A stretch of 64,000 nucleotides of DNA, taken from the NCBI GenBank assembly GCA_905221605.1, contig CAJNDS010000741.1:1-64000 (forward strand), given 5' to 3'. The notes below the pieces were generated by a model. That model had not been told where the DNA came from. It worked only from the letters and a program-made list of their open reading frames with translations, and searched no databases. The stretch is from Symbiodinium natans (lineage: Eukaryota > Sar > Dinophyceae > Suessiales > Symbiodiniaceae). The position numbers were made by a program, and so were the translations under genes. Positions 1 through 11,300 of the stretch are shown one piece after another; within the stretch, counting starts at the first letter, position 1; each line of letters opens with the position of its first letter.

Positions 1-662
1 CCCCCCCCCCCCCGGGCCCCACCCCTCCCCTCCCCTCATCAGACAGAGAACCCTAAACCCTAAACCCCCCAAACCCTGAACCCTAAACCCCAAACCCTAA
101 ACCCTAAACCCCCAAAACCCTGCCCGAGGTGCTCGGCAGATCCGGTGCTCAACGTTGGGCCAGGTCACGCTCCTTTGAGGCATTGGGGGTCTAGGGTTTG
201 GGGTGTGGGGTTTGGGGGTTTAGGGGTTTAGGGTTTGGGGTCTGGGGTGTGGGGGTTTAGGGTTTAGGGTTTGGGGTCTGGGGTCTGGGGTTTGGGGGTT
301 TAGGGTTTAGGGTTTGGGGTTTGGGGTTAAGGGTTTAAGGGTTTAGGGTTTAGGGTTTGGGGGCATAAACCCTATGAACCCCCAATCCCTAAACCACGTC
401 CTAGACCCCAAACTCCTCTGCCAACATCTGCAAGCCCAAGCGCTCTAGACCCGCGAACCAAGCGGCTTGCCCAAAGCCAACCAAGGGGTGTCATTTTACA
501 TTTTGAATGGCGGGAGGGGGTTTTGCATATTTCGGGGATTCAGGCAAGGCCTAATCAACCATATGCCCATCAAACGCTAAACCCTAAACCCTCAACCCTG
601 AACCCTCACCCTAGACCCTAAACCTTAAACCCTCAACCCTGACCCCCCCGCCCCGGGCCAAG

Positions 663-726
663 GACGGGGGACCGCCCTCCGCGGCCATGGGCCCGCACGC
701 ACGCTCGGGCTTCGCCACCCGACTCG
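663..726 (+). CDS. Putative exon, unknown
   Basis: AG|G acceptor, open frame with GPHARSGFATRLG, GT donor (gtgtgc). GC-rich island among telomere variants. Chance is possible. Confidence 0.3.
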
Positions 727-805
727 GTGTGCTGAGTTGAGGGTTCTGGAATGTGCCCTAAACCCTAAACTCTAAACCTTGCAAACCCTAGTCCTTTACC
801 GCCTT

Positions 806-807
<2 letters not shown>

Positions 808-846
<39 letters not shown>

Positions 847-866
847 AAGAGAGAGAGAGAGAGCGA
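808..866. repeat. (GA)n microsatellite
   Basis: About 28 GA units with two AAAG interruptions. Confidence 0.98.
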
Positions 867-1093
867 GCCTGATGCTTGAAACAATTCTAGGGCTTGGGAT
901 TCATGGCTCTGGGATCTTTTAAGGGAAGTCAAGTCGCTGACCAGGCAAAGCTACAGGCGCTTAGGGCTTGGAGTTTGGCTATGGGGTTTAGGGTTGAGGG
1001 TTTAGGGTTTAGGGTTTAGGGTTTAGGGTTTACGGTTTAGGGGTTAGGGGTTAGGGTTTCGGGTTTCGGGAGGCTGTTGGGTGCAAACGCCAG

Positions 1094-1132
1094 GTGACCG
1101 ACATTCCCTTCGATCGACTGCAGGAGCAGTGG
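1094..1132 (+). CDS. Putative exon, VTDIPFDRLQEQW
   Basis: AG|G acceptor, 13 open codons, GT donor (gtaggc). It lies upstream of the CDPK exons and could be kinase subdomain X, which often reads F-x-F-x-x-x-x-W, but the match is too short to assign. Confidence 0.35.
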
Positions 1133-1424
1133 GTAGGCACGGGGGGGATTTCAGGTGTTGGATTTGATATCCCTAAACCCTAAACCCTAAACCCAAAACC
1201 CAAAACCCAAGAAACCCTAAACTTTCAGCATGCGTATTTCAAGCTCCTCTATGCCACCCCCCCCCCCCCCCCCTCTCCGCAAGAAACGAAAGCTCTAGGC
1301 CCTAAACCCTAAACCCTCAACTCGAAACCCTAAAACCCAAACCCTAAACCCTAAAAACCCTAAACCTTAAACCCTAAACCAAATTCTGAATCCAAAGTTC
1401 TAAAGAACCCGAGCCATGTTCCAG

Positions 1425-1495
1425 GCGGTCTCTACCTCTGGCTCGGCCCTTGCCCGGCCTTCCCGGACCAGCCGCGCGGCGGGTCGCACATCCAG
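1425..1495 (+). CDS. Putative exon upstream of CDPK exons
   Basis: AG|G acceptor, 23 open codons starting GLYLWLGPCPAFPD, GT after CAG. GC-rich island between repeat blocks; family not recognised. Confidence 0.35.
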
Positions 1496-1743
1496 GTCGG
1501 CAGTTTCCCAAAAATGGGGTTAGGGCTTTAGGGTTTAGGGTTTAGGGTTTGGGGGCTTGGGGTTTAGGGTTTAGGGCTGAGGGTTTAGGGTTTTTCAGCC
1601 TTTTGGGGTTTAGAGTTTGGGGGTTTGGGGGTTTGGGGGTTTTGGGGGTTTTGGGGGTTTTGGGGGTTTAAGGTTTGGGGGTTTAGGGTTTAGGGTTTAG
1701 GGTTTAGGGCGACCAGGTTGGCCCCAAGATGCTGCAATCCATA

Positions 1744-1919
1744 TTCTAGGACCGGGAGTAGGCCTTTTTTCCTTTTGTTTTAGGGTTGGGGTTCCCTTAT
1801 AATCCCCTAAAAACCAAAAAGGGTACCCTTTTCTTGTTCTTAGGGTTTAGGGTTTAGGGTTTCGGGTTTCGGGTTTAGGGTTTAGGGTTTAGGGTTTAGG
1901 GTTACTCCCGGGTCTAGTA
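1744..1919. repeat. Fold-back element, family A variant, interrupted by telomere array
   Basis: Ends CTAGGACCGGGAGTAGGCC and ACTCCCGGGTCTAG are inverted; arms TTCCCTTATAATCCCC and AAAAAGGGTACCC lie inside. A TTTAGGG/TTTCGGG block (about 1841-1903) sits between inner and outer right arms. Confidence 0.75.
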
Positions 1920-2092
1920 TTGCCGGAGCTCCCAAGAGAAGTTTTTGCGAACCATCCAGGTCGGAACAGCTCGCCGAGCCACCGGCTCCTGAGGCATTTG
2001 GGTTTAGGGTTTAGGGTTTAGGGTTTAGGGTTTAGGGTTTAGGGTTTAGGGTTTAGGGTTTAGGGTTTAGGGTCGAACATGTCTGTGGGCTT

Positions 2093-2203
2093 GGTAGCCC
2101 AGCGGTACCCAATTTGCACTTGTTGGGTTGCGGCTTCCTACGTAAAGAGTACTTACAACCAGAACGGGTACCTTTCTTGCAGTATGGCTACTGGGTGGCT
2201 GAG
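2093..2203. repeat. Fold-back element, family A
   Basis: Ends are inverted copies: TAGCCCAGCGGTACCC on the left and GGGTACC...GCTACTGGGTGGCT on the right. About 110 bp, MITE-like, no ORF. Confidence 0.6.
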
Positions 2204-2344
2204 GGTTTGGGGATTGGGGTCTGAACAGAAATACACCCTATTCCAACCAGAAATAACCAACCACATTTGAACCCCAAACCCTGATCCCTTGGAAACCCTA
2301 AACCCCGAACCCTAAACCCCAAACCCCTAGAACACCTCGAGAAG

Positions 2345-2367
2345 AAGCCGCTTGCATCGAGAGAGAA
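2345..2367 (+). CDS. CDPK exon: kinase subdomain XI, KPLASREK
   Basis: A 23-nt micro-exon reading KPLASREK, ending in phase 2 before a GC donor (gctttc). Joined to the next exon it gives the R-x-x-A-x-x-x-L-x-HPF pattern that closes kinase domains. The first acceptor is AG|A here; an alternative start three bases earlier is equally possible. Confidence 0.6.
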
Positions 2368-5300
2368 GCTTTCTCACACATCGCTTTCACGTGGACAAAA
2401 GCGAGGCGCGCGGGGTTCACAGAGTTTAGGTTTGGGGCTTAGGGTTTACTTGCAACCCTAAACCCTAAACCCTAAACCCTAAACCCTAAACCCTAAACCC
2501 TAAACCCTAAACCCTAAACCCATTGTTTAAGTGAGCAGGCTTTGCACCTTGGACATGAGTTGAAGTATGATTACGGAGTGAAAATTTGCCCATATGCATA
2601 TGGACATATGGGTGGTTGTCAAAATTATGGTCCCTTTTTGGGTACCCTAAATATTAGGTGCCGTATTATAATGGGGATCCAGAAAGGGACCATAATTTTG
2701 ACAACCACCCATAAAGATCGATATTGGGGTGCAAAGTCGTTCGTTGTCCCCAAACCCTAAACCCTAAACCCTAAACCCTAAACCGTCGTTTGGAAGCTCC
2801 AAACCCATTGCCGAGGTTGGAGCATCCCTTCGTGCGCGCCAAGTCCTGCAAAGAGGCGGGCTGCCATGCTTCAAGCCTCTTTGGGGATTTGGGTTTTAAG
2901 GTCTAGGATGCCCAGTAGTGCCCTTATTCCCTTTTTGGGGGTTAAAGCAAAAAAGGGCACCCTTTTTACTCCTAGGTTACTGGGCAACCTAGAGGTGCAG
3001 GGGGTTCAGGGTCAGGGTTGTGGGTGACATTAGTGCCACCATAAGGTTTCGGATTTAGGGTCAGGGTTGTTTGTAGATATATATATATATACATGGCTAA
3101 TATATTTGTAGACATGTAATTTATTCCCGATAGAGTTCAGGGTTACCGAAGGCCCTAAGCCCGCATCCACTCTACCTCCCTCCCAAGCCCGTAGAAGAAA
3201 ACCTCTAAAGTCATGACCCGAAACCCTAAATCCTCAGCCTCGAAACCGAAACCCTTAGCCGAAACCCTTGTTAGGGTTTAGGGTTTAGGTACACCCCTAA
3301 GCTCTAAACCCTCAACCTTTCTGCTTGGAGGAACGCTTCCTCGACCTGAGCATTCTCCGCAGCCTCCGGAAATTTGCCTGGCGCCCAGAAGCCGCTCAGG
3401 GCTGCGAGTTGCACATGATCCCTAAACCATGTAAGGTTTAGGGTTTTGGGTTTTTTGGGTTTAGGGTTTAGGGTTTAGGGCAAGTTTTGGGTTTAGGGTT
3501 TTTTAGTCTAATCCCTAAGCCCTGCAAACCCTAAACACTATAAACCCAATTTAAGGGTCGGAATCTTTGGAGGCTTTCGGCTCCTCAGGTCTTTACAGCT
3601 TGCGGTCTTTAGGGGGGAGACCCGTAAACCTGAATTCACATGTTTGGGCTCGTAGGGCCGTTGACCTAAGGGTCCATGTAGCCCTAAAACTACTACATCG
3701 GGACCCCTTTTAAGGCCCAAGTATGTGCTATATAGGTACATGGACCCTTTGGGTTGGGCTTTAGGGTTTAGGGTTCATAGAGTTCATAGGGTTCATCGTT
3801 AGGATTCATAGAGTTCACAGGGGTTCATAGGGTTCATAGGGTTTCCAGGGCTTCTAGGATTTCTAGGGTTTATAGGGCTTACAGGGTTCACAGGACTCAT
3901 AGGGTTTCTAGCGTTTCGAGGGTTTAGGATCTCGGCGGGTTTAGGGTCCTAAGAAAAACCTACAAAACCGTGCCCGAGGGGGGTGGGGGGTGAAGACCCT
4001 AAACCCTAAACCCTATACCCTATACCCCCTAAACCCTGTGTTTGGGGGGGGGGTTCTTCACGATCCAAACCCGAAAACGCTAAGCCCCAAACTCAAACCC
4101 TAAACCCTGTAACGGGTTTAGGGTTTAGCGGTTAGGCTTTAGGGTTCCCGAAACTCCCTGAACCTGAACCCGAATTAAGCCGTAAGCCTCGTGGTGCAGG
4201 CCCGGGCAAGCGCCTTCCGCCGTGCTTTGCTCTCGACGGTGGCGCTGTCGCTGAGCAACGAGGCAGGGTTTGAGGTTAGGGATTATAGGGTTTAGGGTTT
4301 AGGGTTTTCAGGTTTAGGGTTTGGGGTTTAGGGTTTTCGGGTTTATTGTTAAAAATGCTTGTAAGGGGTTCTGATCCCGGGGAAATTTTCAGGAAAGTGT
4401 CGAGGAATTTCGCAGAGAGTTTCGAGGATTTCTTTTGAAGGTTGAAATGATGAAGGCTTCAGGTTCGGTGAAAGTTTTGAGGAGTTAAGGTTTGTATTTT
4501 GACTGTTGGAGTTGCGAGCAAGGTTTCGAGGAGCTCTTTTTGACTGTTGAGAAATTGAACTTTACAGGGGCTGTAGGGTCTAGGGTTTAGGGTTTTGGGT
4601 CTGAGGCCTGAACTCTCTAAAGCCCTTCACCCTAAGGTTCTCAGAATTAACCCTAAACCCTAAACCCTAAAGGCTTCTGCCCTCCCTCGGCCCCCGGCCC
4701 CCTCCTTCTGCACCGGGCTTGCATGTTTATACTCATGCCTGTATGCGTATTGGGACATCTTCGCCAGGTAACCCAGCCATTCAGGTCGATGGCTGGGGCT
4801 AGGGTTTAGGGTGTAGGGTTTAGGGTTTAGGGCTTAGGGTTTAGGACACGACAACATCACGGTCGCCGGCGAAGCAGGCTGAAGGGAGCTTTGATGGCAG
4901 CGGACCTGCTCTCGCCCAACCAGGGGCTGCAAGTCGTCTCCGCCAGCGCCACACCGCTCACCGAGGTGCTGGGGTAAACCCTAAACCCTAAACCCTAAAC
5001 CCTAAACCCTTGCGTGTGGGGGCCGGAAGGCTGCGGCGAGCCTCAAGCCCCGGAAGCGCATCGTCAAGAAGAGCAGTCCTTCCATGGTCTTTGTCATAGT
5101 TGGGTACCGTTTTACATTCTTAAGGGTTTAGGGTTTAGGGTTTAGGGTTTAGGGTTTAATTAGGGTTTAGGGTTTAGGGTTTAGGGTTTAGGGTTTAGGT
5201 TTAGGGTGTAGGGTTTAGGGACCCAACTAAGGAATCATCATGTATTTTTAAAACCCAATAAGGAATAAACATTCATTTTTCAATAAGGAATAAACATTCA

Positions 5301-8300
5301 TTTTTTCATATTATCCCAACCATGAACCAGTGTCGCTGGTGAAGTTCGTTTTGCTCTTGGAGTAGAGGCGAAAGATGTGAAGCCTCAGTCTGTTAGGGTT
5401 TGGGGTTTAGGGTTTAAACGGTTTAACCCTGAACCCTAAACCCTAAACCCTAAACCCTAATCATCTTTGAGAAAGATTGTGCTGTGAGTCTACTGCCAGA
5501 TCAGTTTTCATAGGGGAGGGGGTTGCGATTGCCGCCCTGAACCCTTAACCCTAGCTGCCCCAAAACCCTGAACCCTAGGCCCTAAACCCCTTAACCCTAA
5601 ACCCTTATATAACCCTCCCTAAACTCTAGGCACGTCACTCTCGGCCTCCCAACAGGATCGAAATTTGCTCCACGAGCAGTTCCTGGCGATGGATCGCGAG
5701 AAGCGAGGCCGACAGCGTGTGCACGCAGGTTGCGCAGCAAACCTTTTAACCCTAAACCCTAAACCCTGGTTCAGTCAGGATCTCTGTGAGACAGCCAGCT
5801 TGCTTGCCGCTTGCGCTAGCTATTCGGGCATGCGGAAACCCTTACAGCACCAAAAGCCTGACTAAACCCCGTGCCTGACGCCCCAGTCACTACTCATCCT
5901 GGGCCCAGCTTTAGGTATGGGGTTCAGGGTTTAGGGTTCAGGGTTTAGGGTTTGAGGGCTTTCGGGTTTAGGGCTTTTTCCCTAAGTTCCTAGAGCTGTC
6001 AACGATCCATGACTAGATAAGGCCTTACATGGAGGGCGGCCTATACCATCCGCCGGATACTTGGGGGTCTCTCGAGTAGTATTTTGTGGATGCTTTCGAG
6101 TCAGAATTTGGCCCAGCCCCAAAGTCTTTCCGGGGAAGGCACCATCACGCTGCTGGAGATGAAGGCCGTCTTGGAGGACCTTCTGAGGGGGTTAGCCCAA
6201 ACCCTAAACTCCAAACCCTAAACCCTAAACCCTAAAGCCTAAATCCCAAACCTTTGGGGTTCAGGGGCTTTGGCAGGTCCCTAAATCGCGTAGGGGACAC
6301 CTTGAGCCTGCAGTCGTACAAGGGTCTTTCCTTCACAGCAGACCCTAAACCCTAAACCCTAAACCCTAAACCCTAGACCCTAGACCCTAGACCCTAGACC
6401 CTAGACCCCAAACCCTAACCCCTAACCCCTGGGCTTGGGGGCTCTGGAGGTCGACTTTAGGGGTTTAGGAACCCCCCCCCCCTCTCCCCAAACCCCGCTG
6501 ATTTTGGTGGCAGAAATTGATTATGTGAGGCTTCAAGTACTACATCTTCTTTGTGCCATCTCCTAAGCCTTAGAAGCCCTAAGGCCCTAAAGCATAGTTA
6601 GTAGGGATTTTGATGGTACTATATTAATATCTTCTTTGTGCCATCTCCTAAGCCTTAGAAGCCCTAAACCCTTAAGCATAGTTAGTATAGCAGGACAGCA
6701 GGGTGATGTGCTCCTTGTGCAGTACGTGGCTGGACGGCAAGCGGGCCTTCTCGCCAAGGTTGATGCAGGTGCTGCTCATCCGCTTCTTGGGATGCCCCCG
6801 GGCGTTGGCAGGCGACGGAAGATTTCTCTTGATGAACGCAGAGGCTGCTGCAGCTCAGGCTGTTGGGGACGAGTGGAGAATCTGCTCGCTGCAGCACCGG
6901 CAAAGCTGAAAGGAGTTTACCTTCGCGTGCAGTCCTTTGTGGTCTGCCGCCTGACGTACCAGGCAAGCAAAGGCAGGACTTCGTATGCCTGCAGTGCGAT
7001 CGTGCATTGGGGCCTCGTGCCCCAAGATCTGCAGGAGGCAAGCTTGCTGCCTGTGCAGGAGAAGTACGAGATCTCACGTACCCTAAACCCTAAACCCTAA
7101 ACCCTAAACCCTAAACCCTTGGTGGCCTGTGTTCGCAGTGAGGCGCCGCGCAGTCGGGGCTGGTCCGTATCTGGTGGCCTTTCGACCTTTTCCCGTGTAC
7201 TTTTTTTCTTATTTCATTTTACGCGGGATAAACACTCCATCATTGCGGGGTCTTCTTCTCACTTAAAAGAGCCCTGAGTACGAATATTGAGTTCTGTGAA
7301 GAGATAATCGGGAACATGCGAATTTCAATGTCGGACTCAGTCCCCTAAGCCCATTGTTGAGCCCCGGAGCCCTTCAAACCTTCAACCCAAGCCGGAGGAA
7401 CACTTTCATGTGGACTCCGCAGAAGCCGAGGCACCCCAGTGACGTGTCAGGGTGTGTTGCCCAGGGCTGTTCTGGGTTGGCATGTAGGTTTCAGGGGCAT
7501 GGTACGGACGGTTTAGGGTTTAGGGTTTAGGGTTTAAGGTTTAGGGGTCAGGGTTTAGGGTTTAGGGTTTAAACCCCAGTTATGACTGTACTTATAAGCC
7601 CCGCCCCCCGAAGTAGGTTATAAGTGTTCTTATATCTGGAGTTGCTATGAGTACCCATGAACCTCCAAGCACCCCAACTGGCTTGTCATTTCCTGGCCCG
7701 TAAATTCCGCAATTGGGAGTATGATGTCTAAAACCGGTACCAACGCAACCCAAACCCTTTGATCCTAAGATCCTAGAACCCAAAACCCTGAGACCCTAAG
7801 ACCCTAAACCTAAAACGCTAAACCCTCAACTCTAAACCCTAAACTCAAAACCCTAAACTCTAAACCCTAAACCCTAAGCTTAAAACCCTAAACCCTAAAC
7901 TCTAAAACCCCAAAGCCTGGACCGGGAGGCCCTGTTTAGCTCCCTGGACACGGACAACGACGACGAAATTGAGTACAGCGAGCGGGGGCCCTGGGGACCT
8001 GCCGCCAGATCTGACGGTTTAGAGTTTAGGGTTTAGGGCTAGGGTTTAGGGTTTAGGGTTTAGGGTTTAGGGTTTAGGGTTTAGGGTTCAGGGTTTAGGG
8101 TTTAGGGTTTAGGGTTTAGGGTTTAGGGTTACGTACCCTACACCCCGAACCCTGAAACCCTAAACCCGAAAACTCTCCTAAGACCCGAATACTAATCTGG
8201 GCTACCTTGAGTCCTAAACTCTAAACCAATCTGTGCCAGACCTGTCTTCCAGACCGGTCTTCGCTGGGTTTAAGATGTTCGGGGCTGCAAGGAGGACTGG

Positions 8301-11300
8301 AGGGTTTAGGGTTTAGGGTTTAGGGTGTAGGGTTTCTGCCAATATACCAATCAACCAGAAAAGAGTTTCGAGCTTAGGCCCCCCTCCCCCTCCTTACCGT
8401 CCGAATCAGATTTGGGCTTTCCTGGCAGTAGCGACAAGCAAGAAATGTGTAATCCCTAAATTTCTGAACGAGAAACCCTAGCACCAAGCCTTGTTGCAAG
8501 CCCCATTGAAATCCCGAAGTTTGAATCTGTTCCCCAAATCAGGGTTTCGGGTTTAGGGTTAAGTTTTTGTACGCACTTGAGAATGACCGAAAACCTAAAC
8601 ATTTGTCGCTTTGAGGAATTTGGGTTGGCCTCCTTGCTTTGACAAAGATGCCCTCTTCGGTCGATGTCATCTGGGGCTGCGCTGAGATTCTCCTAAACCC
8701 TAAACCTGTTAACCCTTAACCCTATAAACAGTCAATTCCCACGAAACCACCAAGAAAACCCTGTTATCCACACCCGAAACCCTAGACTCTAAACCCCAAC
8801 ACCAAAGCCTAAACCCTATAAACCTTAAATCCCAAACCCCAAACCCCAAACCCTGAACCCTAAACCCTAAGCCCTAAACCCTAAACCCCAAACCATGCCT
8901 TCAAGCCTAAATCGACTGTCCGATCTCAGGTTCCTTGCCGCGGCGCTCATCGGCCGCGTGCGCGTGCACGAGGAGACGCTGGCAACCCCAAGCCCCCCAA
9001 TTTCGGGTTCAGGGTTTCGGGTTTAGGGTTTAGGGTTTAGGATTTAGGGTTTAGGGTTTAGGGTTCAGGGTTCAGGGCTTAGGGTTCCTAAGCCGAAATC
9101 ACAGCAGGTCATCTGGGGCCAGGTAGACCCTAAGCCCCAGAGCCAGAGCCATACATGCTGGCTCTTTGGGTTGAGGCTTTTCCGGGATGTGCTTTCGTTC
9201 AAACCAAGGCTTAGGGTCTAGGGCTAGGGTCTAGGGTTTAGGGTTTAGGATTTAGGGTTTAGGGTTTAGGGTTTAGGGGTTAGGGTTTAGGGTTTTGGGA
9301 CTGTTGAGCTTAGGTTCGTTCAGCGCACCCACAAGTAAAGATACCGAGATCCTTGCCCTGTGTAGTTGCAAACCCTAAGCCCTAAACCCTTAACCCTATA
9401 CCCTAAACCCTAAACGCTAAACCCTGAACCTAGACCCTGAAACCACTGGCAGGCGCAGAGCTTAGAGTCAAGTCAAACCTAAATCCTAAACCCGAAAAGC
9501 CATCGCTGAAGCCCACCATACCCCAAACCCCCAAACCTATCAAAAAACCCTAAACCCCATCCCTGCACTATCATGTACTGCTGGTCAGGGCTTAGCCACC
9601 TTAAACCCTGAACTCAACCCTTGACCATAAGTCCTAAACCCTGAACTCTTTTGTGGGTACCCTAAATATCAGGGGCCGCCTTATGACAGAAACCCTGAGA
9701 GGACCCTTTCAGCCCTAGACTCTAAACCCTAAAACCCTAAACCCCAAGCCCTAAACCCTAAACCCCTAAAGCCCTATAAACCCTAGCCCTAAACCCTAAA
9801 CCCTCAACCCTAAAACCCTAAACCCTAGATCAACCCTAAACCCTAAAAACCTAAAGCCCCAACACCCTAAACTCTAAACCCTAAACCCTGAAACCCTAAA
9901 ACCCTAAACCCTAAACCCTAAACCCTAAACCCTAAACCCTAAACCCTACCCCTCAACCCTAAACCCTAAACCCGCGAGAAACGACCTGAACGTCCCTCCG
10001 ATCAGGACCTCCTCCGCAAAACCTTCGGCCGCTTTGACAAGACGGAGTCCGGGTGCCCGGTTCGGCTGTGTTTAGGGTTTAAGGTTTTGTGTACAGGGTT
10101 CAGGGTTGAGGGTTTAGGGTTTAAGGCTAGGGTTTAGGGTTCAGGGTTTAGGGTGTAGGGTTCAGGGTTTAGGGTTTAAGGTTTGGGTTTAGGGTTTGAG
10201 GTTTAAGGTTTAGGGTTTAGGGTTTAGGGTTTAGGGTTTAGGGTTTAGGGTTTAGGGTTGTCTCTTGCTCTGCCTTTTTCTCGCCATGCCATGCTTAAGG
10301 ACCAAGGTCGAGGCATGCAGTGGGGTTTGGGCTCGTAGGTTTAGGGAATCTAGGGGTTGGATTTCCCGAAACCCTAGGATGCCCAGTAGTACCCTTATTC
10401 CCTTTTTGGGGGTTTAGGTTCCCTTTTAAACCCCTTTTAGCAAAAAAGGGCACCCTTGTTAAGCCTAGGCTACTGGGCAGCCTAGAACCCTAAGCCCTAA
10501 GCCCTAAGCCCTAAAACCCAACAAAAACCTAATTCCTAAATCCTAAACCCTTACAGGCCCTAAATGTCTTCACACAATGGGTGTAAAGGGCTTGTACGGG
10601 TTTGGGGGGATTGGGATTTATGGCGTGAAGGGCGTTGGACCCATGAGTCTAAGGGTGGAGCATGTAAACCCTAAAACCTTTAGGGTTTGGGGTTTAGGGT
10701 TTAGGGTTTAGGGCTTGGAGATCCGAAGATCTACAAGAGAGTTGCACATGGGGGACATTGATCTCAGCCTGGTGGACTGCAGTAGATTGCTGCCATTGAC
10801 GGGGCCTTCCAAGGTCCAGAGCTAGAATCTGGACGGGCATCTCGGTTGCTTTCTGCACATGTGGTCCAGTGTCTACCACCACAGCACCTTGGCTGTCCAC
10901 AGGCACAACCTGTCAGATTTTGAGAAACACGATTGAGAGAAGATGAACTACACGCAAATGGAGTACCACAAAGAAGTGAAGAAAGAAATGATGAGGCTGG
11001 CGGATCTCTTGACGCAGCTGATAGAGACCGTGGCCCGCTTTAAAGACGAGCATTCACAAGGAGTCACTGTTGGTCCCTAAACCCTAATCCCCAAGCCCTA
11101 AGCCCTAAACCCGAAACCCCAAACCCTAAGACCTAAACCCTAAACCCTAAAGACACTTGTGAGTTGTCCTTTTGTTGAGGTTCCCGCCTTCCTTTCTGAG
11201 AGCACCCTAGCTAAGAAAAGAAAGGTACCTAGTAGGGTTTAGGGTTTAGGGTTAGGGTTGAGTTTGGCTCGCGGTTTTCCAGTGCCGTAGGGTTGTTTCT

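Noticed and set aside
1-120. A chromosome end (true telomere) at the left edge
   Set aside because: The repeats are short, mixed in orientation and interrupted by unique DNA, as in the rest of the window.
5656-5728. Longer version of the EF1 exon ending at GT 5729
   Set aside because: It stays open but adds residues inside the EF loop; the GC donor at 5708 gives an exact 12-residue loop with the next exon.
10694-10906. 70-codon minus-strand frame
   Set aside because: Starts protein-like but has no recognisable motif or splice context, and all recognised genes are on the other strand. A short plus-strand frame overlaps it; neither is supported.
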